Part shown: piece after piece, positions 53,663 to 60,623 of the stretch | Position numbering within the stretch: the stretch's first letter is position 1 | How the letters are laid out: every line of letters starts with the position of its first letter | Assembly (NCBI RefSeq): GCF_000377505.1 | Contig: NZ_KB898192.1 | Span: forward strand, 1 to 64,000 | DNA from: Paenibacillus massiliensis 2301065 = DSM 16942 | GTDB taxonomy: Bacteria > Bacillota > Bacilli > Paenibacillales > Paenibacillaceae | Direction of reading: 5' to 3' | DNA: 64,000 nt | Translations under genes and position numbers: made by a program | The notes under the pieces: generated by a model | Told to the model about the DNA's origin: nothing | The model's database searches: none | Seen by the model: only the letters and a program-made list of their open reading frames with translations

Positions 53663-54880
53663 GTGAAACCGATGAACCCAAACTCAGTCCAGCATCATAT
53701 ATCCGCATTTCCAATCCCAACTGCTACAGTCATGAACGAATTGCCAACACAATTCTTCGCCACCTTGGTTCAGCAAGTGAACCGTGAAATTGCAGCAGGC
53801 CATGATGTCATCAATCTGGGACAGGGAAATCCCGATACGCCTACGCCGCAGCATATTGTCGAGGAGCTTCAGACAGCTGCAACAGAGCCGCAATTCCACA
53901 AATATTCTCCGTTCACCGGGCATGCTTTCCTGAAGGAAGCCATCGCACGTCGGTACTTGGAGGATTATGGCGTAGTGCTTGACCCCGAGACCGAGGTCGC
54001 CATTCTCTTCGGGGGCAAGACGGGACTTGTACAGCTACCGCAAATCTTGCTGAATCCCGGGGATGTATGTCTCGTGCCTGATCCCGGCTACCCGGATTAT
54101 TGGTCAGGTGTAGCGCTTGCCCGTGCGAAAATGTCGTTCATGCCGTTGCTGGAGAGCAACAGCTTCTTGCCTGACTATCAGGCTATTTCGGAGCAGGAGC
54201 GTGAGTTGGCCAAGCTGATGTTCCTCAACTATCCGAACAACCCGACGTCTGCCACAGCTCCGCTGTCCTTTTACGAGGACACGGTTGCCTTTGCGCGCAA
54301 GCATCAGATTGTGATTGCCAGTGATTTCGCCTATGGCGCCATTGGCTTTGATGGCAAGCGGCCAGTAAGCTTCCTGCAAGCTCCCGGAGCCAAGGAGGTA
54401 GGTATCGAATTCTATACGTTATCCAAGACCTACAATATGGCAGGCTGGCGGGTCGGCTTCGCGCTCGGAAATGCGGAGATTATCTCCAAAATCAATCTGC
54501 TGCAGGATCATATCTACGTCAGCCTGTTCGGAGGGATTCAGGCGGCAGCAGCCCATGCGCTGACAGCCCCCCAGGATTGTGTTGCTGAGCTGGTTGGACG
54601 GTATGAATCACGGCGTGATGCCTTCTTTGGTGCATTGGAGCAGATCGGCTGGAAGGCAGATCGTCCCCAAGGCTCATTCTTCAGCTGGCTGCCTGTTCCT
54701 GAGAAGTACAGCTCATCCGAGTTCGCAGAGCTGCTCCTCAAGGAAGCCAAGGTGGCCGTTGCTCCAGGCGTTGGCTTCGGTGCGCATGGAGAGGGCTATG
54801 TTCGGATTGGGCTGCTGAGCTCGGAAGAACGACTCATTGAGGCCGCTCAGCGCATTGGGAGGCTGGGATTGTTCGGCTAA
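53663..54880 (+). CDS. mtnE: PLP-dependent aminotransferase, methionine salvage MtnE
   Basis: The 405-residue class I aminotransferase closely follows the Bacillus subtilis MtnE (YkrV) sequence as I recall it: GHDVINLGQGNPDTPTP, EVAILFGGKTGLVQLPQILLNPGD, LMFLNYPNNPTSA, and the PLP-binding Lys in SKTYNMAGWRVGFALGN (about residue 256). MtnE makes methionine from 4-methylthio-2-oxobutanoate with glutamine as donor. The start is a GTG at 53663 or an ATG at 53672 (site AAAGGTAG). It runs divergent to mtnU. No S-box (SAM) riboswitch is visible in the shared spacer. Confidence 0.88.
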   Translation: MKPMNPNSVQHHISAFPIPTATVMNELPTQFFATLVQQVNREIAAGHDVINLGQGNPDTPTPQHIVEELQTAATEPQFHKYSPFTGHAFLKEAIARRYLEDYGVVLDPETEVAILFGGKTGLVQLPQILLNPGDVCLVPDPGYPDYWSGVALARAKMSFMPLLESNSFLPDYQAISEQERELAKLMFLNYPNNPTSATAPLSFYEDTVAFARKHQIVIASDFAYGAIGFDGKRPVSFLQAPGAKEVGIEFYTLSKTYNMAGWRVGFALGNAEIISKINLLQDHIYVSLFGGIQAAAAHALTAPQDCVAELVGRYESRRDAFFGALEQIGWKADRPQGSFFSWLPVPEKYSSSEFAELLLKEAKVAVAPGVGFGAHGEGYVRIGLLSSEERLIEAAQRIGRLGLFG

Positions 54881-54904
54881 GGTTTTTCTGGCGCAGGTAT
54901 GGGT

Positions 54905-55080
54905 ATGCTGCGGGCGCAGAATTCGTGAATGGAGAGACTAAACCGCTCGGGGAATTGTGTATGGAGTCGCTAAGGGGCTCGCTATTCGAGCATGATGAAC
55001 TGCGTGCATGTTATTCGTGAAGAGGCTTCGACTCGGAATTCGTGCATGATGAAGCTGCCGGCATGGTTTCGGGCGTCGTG
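54905..55080. repeat. Degenerate tandem repeat of about 30 bp
   Basis: Five to six imprecise units share ATTCGTGcATGatGAacTgc..CTCGG (for example around 54919, 54950, 54984, 55012, 55037). It begins 25 bases after the mtnE stop and runs straight into repeat copy C. No coding frame with a ribosome binding site is seen. Confidence 0.5.
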
Positions 55081-55082
55081 AC

Positions 55083-55215
55083 GCTGCGGGCTCGGAGGTT
55101 TCCTTCGATCGCTGTTAAAACCTGATTTATTCATTAGATAAAAGAGGTAGCGGTGTAAATAAGGTTTTAAAGGCGAACACTTCGTTTCTCCAGAAATCCT
55201 CCGACCCTCCGCTAC
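55083..55215 (+). repeat. Structured interspersed repeat, copy C
   Basis: Third copy of the element at 36361-36476 and 39429-39558. Outer stem TCGGAGG/CCTCCGA and inner stem TTAAAACC/GGTTTTAA, where copies A and B have GCC/GGC pairs, a compensatory change. It lies between mtnE and the first CRISPR leader. Confidence 0.8.
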
Positions 55216-55274
55216 TGCCCTTGCTGATGCTGTAAAATGCAATAGCTATACTGCACGATTGTTAGCTAGCTTTT

Positions 55275-55456
55275 GGTGCGAACCCCAAGCTCACATGATT
55301 TTCCCGGGGCATTCGCACCTCAGATTTTGTCGAATTCATGTCGAATGTGAATGAAATGTGTACACACATTTAAGAAAGTCGCGCTTATTCTTTATATTTT
55401 CACGCTTAAACGTTAGAATTAGGAGTACTAACAACTTGGTTAAGTTACTTTTTGCT
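55275..55456 (+). promoter_or_regulatory. CRISPR leader of array 1
   Basis: This AT-rich stretch shares long identity blocks with 60442-60623. Both start with a hairpin (GGTGCGAACCCC / GGGGcaTTCGCACC), continue through GTCGAA.TGTGAA and TTTTCACG, and end TTTTTGCTG / TTTTCGCTG at the first repeat. Its 5' side marks the growing end of the array, so transcription is on the plus strand. The hairpin could be the old terminator of a cas operon. Confidence 0.8.
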
Positions 55457-55888
55457 GTCGCACTCTACTTGAGTGCGTGGATTGAAATCAATGCAGGCAT
55501 GCAGCCGGGACAAGCTGCCGTGTCGCACTCTACTTGAGTGCGTGGATTGAAATTTGTCGAATGTCCTCTGTCACATATAACAACCTCGTCGCACTCTACT
55601 TGAGTGCGTGGATTGAAATCGTGATTTTAGAGTGCAGGTAATAATCATCAAATAGTCGCACTCTACTTGAGTGCGTGGATTGAAATATATTGATGACCTT
55701 TAAACCCAAGAATCCAGACAAGTCGCACTCTACTTGAGTGCGGGGATTGAAATATCTTCGTCACGCATACGCATATGAGTCCATAGCAAGTCGCACTCTA
55801 CTTGAGTGCGGGGATTGAAATACCTTTTCAGCATTCAACGCATGGCTACGGTCCGAGTCGCACTATACTTGAGTGCACGGATGGTTTT
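55457..55888 (+). CRISPR. CRISPR array 1, type I-C-like repeat, 7 repeats, 6 spacers
   Basis: Repeats of 32 bp start at 55457, 55522, 55588, 55655, 55722, 55790 and 55857. The core is GTCGCACTCTACTTGAGTGC followed by GTGGATTGAAAT, which matches the known type I-C repeat of bacilli apart from a few bases (ACTTGAG for ACATGGG). Spacers are 33-36 bp. Repeats 5 and 6 have GGGGATTG instead of GTGGATTG and repeat 7 is degenerate, marking the old end. The CGCACTC/GAGTGCG arms form a stem. No cas gene lies in the window. Confidence 0.97.
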
Positions 55889-56043
55889 CAACTGAACAAA
55901 CAACATTAGGTTCGATCTGCGATTAGTACTAATCGAGCTCCTTCATTAGCATTAATGCAACTAGTCCTCAGATATCACCTTCCTCACGGAAGATTTGCCA
56001 ATCACCCTATTAACTGCACATGGTACAAGTGAAGTTATGACAC

Positions 56044-56079
56044 GAAAGGAGCCCAGGGGATCTACCCTGAGCTCCTTTC
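56044..56079. terminator. Strong bidirectional hairpin
   Basis: GAAAGGAGC.CAGGG/CCCTG.GCTCCTTTC stem, between array 1 and the small membrane gene at 56187. It could stop array transcription on the plus strand and the gene pair on the minus strand. Nothing else is seen in 55889-56186. Confidence 0.8.
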
Positions 56080-56186
56080 CTCATTAACTATTATTAGCAT
56101 GGTAACTCTGGTATTTGCTCTCACTTTCGCTGACAGAAGAACGGTGATCCATTAGAAACTTTTTTGAGCGTAAGCAAAATTCATTG

Positions 56187-56297
56187 TTACATCTTCATAT
56201 GAGTAGAAGGTTCAACATTATAAATTGTTATAAGGCCGACATATAGTAAAATTAGCACTGTCAACACAACTCCAATTACAATAAATATTTTTTTAAT
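56187..56297 (-). CDS. Tiny membrane peptide, start codon ATT (probable gene or decayed gene)
   Basis: A 36-codon frame follows the stop of the gene at 56316 by 18 bases, with GGAG eight bases before an ATT codon that would read KKIFIVIGVVLTVLILLYVG after it. It has one basic pair, a hydrophobic helix of about 20 residues, then NVEPSTHMKM. The spacing and context look like a real second cistron, but no ATG, GTG or TTG stands at the expected place; ATT is a rare start, and the codon could be a mutated ATG. A role such as an immunity or holin-like partner for the secreted protein is a guess. Confidence 0.45.
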   Translation of the reverse strand: MKKIFIVIGVVLTVLILLYVGLITIYNVEPSTHMKM

Positions 56298-56315
56298 ACG
56301 AACCGCTCCTTCAGT

Positions 56316-57086
56316 TTATAGATTTGCGGCTCCTCCAGTAATATTGCCCGCTTTATTAATCTGGACCCACTGTTCTCTATTCCCAACAACCATTCCAAAA
56401 CCAGACCAAAGAAAGTTCCAACCCCAAATAACTTTCTTTGTTGCAAGTGTCTTATCCGAAGTCAAAAATGCTGAACTCTCGTTCTTTGAAAGGTCTAATG
56501 CAGGGTAATAGTTTCGATCTACTATCCCCCCACTTTCAAGAATTTGAACAATTTGACTAGTGTTTTTTTTGACTTCTTTTATTTCCACATGCAGATACAC
56601 AGAGGTCTTAATTATATCCAGACCCATTACAGTAGTGGTAGCCGTATGTTTGCCATAAGGGAAATAGGAATCCCCAACTGCTTGAAGTGAAATATTACTA
56701 TTACTTTCAATATCATCAAAAAACTCAACGTCAGAGGATACCTCTACATCACCATTGAAAAGAGTGACTTTGCTCGCTAAAACATCTGTGGGTTGTGCTT
56801 CGTAAACTTTCTTTGCAAATTCAGGATCATTCAAATAATCAACAAATCTCTGCTGATCTTTCTCTGATAGATTTTTGAACCCATCAATAAATTCTTGTCT
56901 TTCAGGTTCATTCGATGTATTGAAAGCATCTAGTCCTGCAATAGAATGATTTGGAAGAGACTCTAGATAGTCTATGTAGGCTATCGGGGTATCCACTACA
57001 GATACACTTGCGTTTGCGCCTACACTTGGAATTATTGTCAAAAATAATAACACAAATGATAACACACAACTACTTAATTTTCTCAT
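56316..57086 (-). CDS. Secreted protein of unknown function (possibly geobacillin-26-like)
   Basis: The 256-residue product has a signal peptide (MRKLSSCVLSFVLLFLTIIPSVGANA). It then has an Asp/Asn/Glu-rich part (AYIDYLESLPNHSIAGLDAF; FVDYLNDPEFAKKVYEAQ) and a beta-rich C-terminal domain (PYGKHTATTTVMGLDIIKTSVYLHVEIKEVKK, then KVIWGWNFLWSGFGMVVGNREQWVQ). The start at 57086 has GGAG seven bases away. It lacks Cys and any enzyme motif. The general plan recalls the high-mass bacteriocin geobacillin 26 of thermophilic bacilli, but I cannot verify similarity here. A short membrane peptide gene follows on the same transcript. AT-rich composition suggests acquisition. Confidence 0.6.
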   Translation of the reverse strand: MRKLSSCVLSFVLLFLTIIPSVGANASVSVVDTPIAYIDYLESLPNHSIAGLDAFNTSNEPERQEFIDGFKNLSEKDQQRFVDYLNDPEFAKKVYEAQPTDVLASKVTLFNGDVEVSSDVEFFDDIESNSNISLQAVGDSYFPYGKHTATTTVMGLDIIKTSVYLHVEIKEVKKNTSQIVQILESGGIVDRNYYPALDLSKNESSAFLTSDKTLATKKVIWGWNFLWSGFGMVVGNREQWVQINKAGNITGGAANL

Positions 57087-57395
57087 TCGAATTCTCCTCA
57101 CTTTATTTTTTAATTAGCATTCAGAAACTAAATTACACATTTAACATTATCACCTCCATTGATATCATTTTAACTATATATGACAAATATTAGTGATAAA
57201 TATAAAAGACAGGAGTCTCTTTCCCGCTGAAAGCCTCTAGTTGCTGTATCAAACTAGGAACAAATAAGATATTGAGCGAGGAATGTCTGATCCTAGTAAT
57301 AAATCAATTAAGATTAACGCTTTGAAACCCCAAGCAAATAATCCTGGGGTTCTTCATGATCACTCCTGACCAGACTCTTTTTCGTGCAACACAAA
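57087..57395. other. Gene-free region with one weak hairpin
   Basis: AT-rich upstream region of the secreted-protein gene. A hairpin ACCCCA/TGGGGT (57327-57352) followed by TTCTT could terminate a plus-strand transcript, but no gene leads into it. Nothing else is identified. Confidence 0.4.
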
Positions 57396-57423
57396 GAAGA
57401 GCCCTCAAACCTGAGAGGCTCTC
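57396..57423 (-). terminator. Terminator of the AloR/AloP-like cassette
   Basis: AGAGCCTCTCA/TGAGGGCTCT-type stem followed by TCTTTG on the minus strand, about 45 bases past the propeptide stop. Confidence 0.7.
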
Positions 57424-57467
57424 CAGTAAACCACAGATATTGAACAATCAACTCAGATGCCGTGAGA

Positions 57468-57572
57468 TCAAGTACCTGATCCATGCGACAAAGTTGTAAT
57501 CACCTTCTCTATCGTAATGACGAGAACCAATGCACTACTCATAGCGAAGGTTAACCAGCTAATCTTCCGCAT
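57468..57572 (-). CDS. Secreted signal pro-peptide, AloP-like (34 residues)
   Basis: This gene starts inside the last codons of the regulator (overlap of 14 bases) with AGGTGG nine bases before the ATG. The 34-residue product has the plan of Phr/NprX/AloP pre-peptides: basic start MRKISW, a hydrophobic segment to about residue 20 (LVLVITI), then a polar tail EKVITTL and the last six residues SHGSGT. That ending closely matches SHGRGG, which I recall as the mature signal peptide of Alo13 in Paenibacillus polymyxa. I infer export, processing to SHGSGT, re-import by an oligopeptide permease, and binding to the regulator just upstream. Confidence 0.75.
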   Translation of the reverse strand: MRKISWLTFAMSSALVLVITIEKVITTLSHGSGT

Positions 57573-58908
57573 TCAGCCTATCCACCTCTCTTGCAAGCTG
57601 CCTAAATTGGCCTTTCTCTTCTACAGTTGCCCATTCCCGATGCAATTCGAATAACGTCATGTAGTTCGCAATATTCTGTACACTGTTGATTTTAACAGAT
57701 AACTCCAATCCTGTAAGGAATATTTTGATAGCGGTCGCTGGATTTTTTTTGGACTTATACTTCCCTAACTCTGCGAAAAACTGTGCTTGTCTTTCAGCAA
57801 GAATCGGACTTTTATAATATAATCTTTTCTTCTGAACTACCTGAAACGGAATATGTGCCGAGAATCGTTCCAGTATATGATCAATCTCAAAATTAAAGCG
57901 ATTGGCTGTCTTCATGATATGTCCCAGTGCAACACTAACCTCCTCAGGACGCTCCGCCACAAAGTCTGCATACTCCTCAAGTACAGCAACTTCACCGGAC
58001 AACAATCGGTATAACAGCGTGTTGGCCATGGCCCATTCGTTAAACTGCTGAATGTACCATAGCGCCACCTCATCCCGCTCATGAATGCAGGCTTCCCCAT
58101 TGGCATATAACGAGACATATTGCATTGCCCCTTCGAAATCTTTAAGCTCGGCACTCACCGTTCCACGCATCAGCCAACCATACAAAATATAGGAGTAATA
58201 CGGTTCCTTGGGCTGCCTCTCCCCAGAAGGACGTTCATATTGGATGCATGCGACCCGAAGCATTTGTTCTGCCAGTTGGTCTACCTGCTTCCATTTTCCA
58301 CCTGTCATCATGACATTGATCAGTTCTCTCAGTGCCTCCACCTGATAAGACTCCTCCAGACGGTTCACATAGTGCCCAAACACATCAGCCGCTCTCAGGT
58401 TATCTTCCACGTTATTACTCAGTGAAATCTGGAACAGGCGATACCGACAGATCGCCAATCGCTCTGAATGCTGGTATCTTTCCGCTTCACTCACGCTCGA
58501 GTACAGCAATGCCGCAGCCTCGGTATGGTTTAGATCGAATAATTTCTCAGCGACTACGAATAACAAATGTACATTCCGCAGCTTGTCCAGCAATCGGCCC
58601 ACCAGTCTTTCTAGACAGTCCAGACGGTCCAGCTCTGCACACCGTAATATAAAGGGTTCAATACGACGGAAAGTAATAGAGAACTCAATGCACTCCTCTA
58701 CGTACAGATCAAACAGCGCATCCTCTGGCAGTTCCATGCCTCTTGTAATCTGTTCTAGCTGGCGAAGCGAAATAGGCTTGCTCCCTTGTATCAGACGGCT
58801 TAGTGTACCTGTATTCACACCAGAGATCTGGTGAAACTTGACGTAAGAGAGGTTGTTCTTCTGTAAGTATGTATGGAGTACTTCACGAATGGTATTTCCA
58901 CCTTCCAC
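57559..58908 (-). CDS. RRNPP-type peptide-responsive regulator, AloR-like
   Basis: The 449-residue protein has an N-terminal XRE-type helix-turn-helix (about residues 6-60: LHTYLQKNNLSYVKFHQISGVNTGTLSRLIQGSKPISLRQLEQITRGMELP) and then about 380 residues of alpha-helical, TPR-like repeats, the usual architecture of quorum-sensing regulators that bind short peptides. The GTG at 58908 is selected because GAGGAGG stands seven bases upstream. A short propeptide gene overlaps its 3' end, as in Rap-Phr and AloR-AloP loci. A small XRE gene is divergent. The genes it controls are not visible; direct neighbours are candidates. Confidence 0.82.
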   Translation of the reverse strand: MEGGNTIREVLHTYLQKNNLSYVKFHQISGVNTGTLSRLIQGSKPISLRQLEQITRGMELPEDALFDLYVEECIEFSITFRRIEPFILRCAELDRLDCLERLVGRLLDKLRNVHLLFVVAEKLFDLNHTEAAALLYSSVSEAERYQHSERLAICRYRLFQISLSNNVEDNLRAADVFGHYVNRLEESYQVEALRELINVMMTGGKWKQVDQLAEQMLRVACIQYERPSGERQPKEPYYSYILYGWLMRGTVSAELKDFEGAMQYVSLYANGEACIHERDEVALWYIQQFNEWAMANTLLYRLLSGEVAVLEEYADFVAERPEEVSVALGHIMKTANRFNFEIDHILERFSAHIPFQVVQKKRLYYKSPILAERQAQFFAELGKYKSKKNPATAIKIFLTGLELSVKINSVQNIANYMTLFELHREWATVEEKGQFRQLAREVDRLNAED

Positions 58909-59110
58909 TTCAATACCTCCTCTATCCATAGTCCAAAGTATAGCTTCTCGCAGCATCCATAAAAAGGTTCTGTAAGGGATTTTTTTACTTTCTATATACT
59001 ACACAATGAATACTAATTACTGCAATATAATTCACGAATTATATTACGTTATATATACGTTCTTCCTCATCTATCATAGATGGTATACCAAATATGAGGA
59101 GTTATTGTCA

Positions 59111-59332
59111 TTGAGGATCAAGGAAGCCAGAGAAGCCGCCGGGCTTACCCAAGAAGCGCTCGTACTCAAGATCAACCATACGATGAATTGTACGTTGCGC
59201 CACTTTCAAAATATTGAGTATGGTATTGTGATCCCTAGCGTCACTTTGGCGCTATTAATAGCACATGTACTGGAAGTAGACCCACGTGAGGTAGATGAGT
59301 GGAAGTTCAAAGCTGCTCAAGCTGATTCGTAA
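59111..59332 (+). CDS. Small XRE family DNA-binding protein
   Basis: The 73-residue protein is little more than a helix-turn-helix: LRIKEAREAAGLTQEALVLKINHTMNCTLRHFQNIEYGIVIPSVTLALLIAHVLEVDPREVDEWKF. The start is a TTG at 59111, nine bases after GAGGAG; longer in-frame starts lack a site. It is divergent from the AloR-like gene and may share its promoter region, so the two could cross-regulate. The fold resembles Cro/C1-type regulators of mobile DNA and restriction systems. A clear terminator follows. Confidence 0.82.
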   Translation: MRIKEAREAAGLTQEALVLKINHTMNCTLRHFQNIEYGIVIPSVTLALLIAHVLEVDPREVDEWKFKAAQADS

Positions 59333-59369
59333 TCATACCCACGCTGACCAAATTCACATGAGATGGAAC

Positions 59370-59409
59370 GACTACCGATTCAGGTTGTGTAGCCTGCTCG
59401 GTAGTTTTT
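59370..59409 (+). terminator. Terminator of the small XRE gene
   Basis: ACTACCGAttCAGG/CCTGctCGGTAGT stem followed by TTTTT, about 40 bases past the stop. Confidence 0.9.
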
Positions 59410-59500
59410 CTCTACGAAAGTGCTAGTTCCACGACTACAAATCTTCTCGGATATACCCCCATATACCAGCCCGACTCAGGATCGATGTAATGCATCTTAT

Positions 59501-59908
59501 CTACTTGTTCCCTTTGCTTATTTCACGAAGCAATCGAATAAGTTCACCATGCTTCCGCGCTGAGCGTGGGTTAACCACAACGGGTACCGCATACCTCTGC
59601 CTTGTCCCTGCACTTCCCAATATCCTCTTGCCACTCTCGTTCTCCTTCGGACTAGCAACGGATTTCAGCTCAAGAGTGCAGCTCCCACAGATCCATCGCT
59701 CCTGATAAGGGCTGATCTGCACCTCGGACTGACAGAACACACACTCCTGTAGCTGGTATCGACGCATCATCATGTTTCCTGTATCGGTATCTGCAAAAAA
59801 CTCAATCAACGTGCTCGGCCCCATCTCCATGGATTGACGTAATTCCACAGGAATCACAATTCTACCCATCCCATCAATAGCTCTGATCATTCCAGTTCTT
59901 GTGCCCAT
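59501..59908 (-). CDS. AbrB-family regulator with zinc-ribbon-like tail
   Basis: The 135-residue protein starts with an AbrB/SpoVT swapped-hairpin DNA-binding domain: TGMIRAIDGMGRIVIPVELRQSMEMGPSTLIEFF (about residues 5-38). It continues with a C-x2-C ... C-x2-C region (ECVFCQSEV ... RWICGSCTLEL) likely to bind zinc, then a basic tail. AbrB paralogues are transition-state regulators in bacilli; the four-Cys ribbon is an uncommon addition to this fold. The ATG at 59908 follows GGGAGGAG. It stands alone between the XRE gene and CRISPR array 2; targets are unknown. Confidence 0.82.
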   Translation of the reverse strand: MGTRTGMIRAIDGMGRIVIPVELRQSMEMGPSTLIEFFADTDTGNMMMRRYQLQECVFCQSEVQISPYQERWICGSCTLELKSVASPKENESGKRILGSAGTRQRYAVPVVVNPRSARKHGELIRLLREISKGNK

Positions 59909-59987
59909 GTCGCCCTTCTCCTCCCTTTCCTGAAATATATTGTAAGGCGTCCTGTCATTTTTATTTCCAATATACTGGAGACAAGTA

Positions 59988-60215
59988 TCAATTATGGTAA
60001 TCATAGTTATATGTCTGTTTTTTATAACCAATTGCTTTGTCATCAAGAAAAGTGTAGGAGTACATGTCCATATACAAGTCCGATATTTCTATTACATCTA
60101 TTTTATGAAATGTGAGAGCTGCCATTGTTTCTGATGGAATGCTTACTGGCTTTACTATCGGCTTGTTCGGAGTGGATGGCAGATAGAAGGGCTTTGCCGG
60201 TTGGGATAACTGCAA
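59988..60215 (-). pseudogene. Open frame of doubtful status, perhaps a gene remnant
   Basis: A 75-codon frame (QLSQPAKPFYLPSTPN ... DLYMDMYSYTFLDDKAIGY) has no ribosome binding site or proper start. The Pro-rich beginning with a repeated PVSIP and the acidic aromatic end look protein-like, so it may be the 3' remnant of a lost gene. The stretch 60216-60441 shows nothing further. Confidence 0.2.
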
Positions 60216-60441
60216 TGGGATACTAACTGGGCCTTCCCTCTGCTACCGCTGGTGCATCTGGTTGTTTTCTACCTACAAGTCAAACTCACATTGCTAGTGT
60301 TTGTGTGCTATTAATTTTGACCTAGAATCTTTGATGCACTCAGGGACATTGAAATCTGCCACGATTAATGGCCATGGCCAGAAAATTAGTAGTATGTTTA
60401 TCAGAATAAATGTATATCCCAGATGAATTCTGTCCCCCTTC

Positions 60442-60623
60442 GGTGCGAACCCCAAGCTCACATGATTTCCCTGGGGGATTCGCACCTCAGTTTTTGTCGA
60501 AAACGAGTCGAATGTGAACAAGATTTGAACACGCTTCTAAGAAAGCAGCACTTATCCTTTTTATTTTCACGTTTATGCGTTAGAACCAGGAGTATAAACA
60601 ACTTCGTTACGTTGTTTTTCGCT
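60442..60623 (+). promoter_or_regulatory. CRISPR leader of array 2
   Basis: Closely similar to 55275-55456: same GGTGCGAACCCC hairpin, same order of blocks and same length (182 bases). This shows that arrays 1 and 2 derive from one locus by duplication or share the same adaptation machinery. Confidence 0.8.

Noticed and set aside
60294..60521. 75-codon frame antisense to the leader of CRISPR array 2
   Set aside because: It overlaps the conserved leader and hairpin and has no coding signals.
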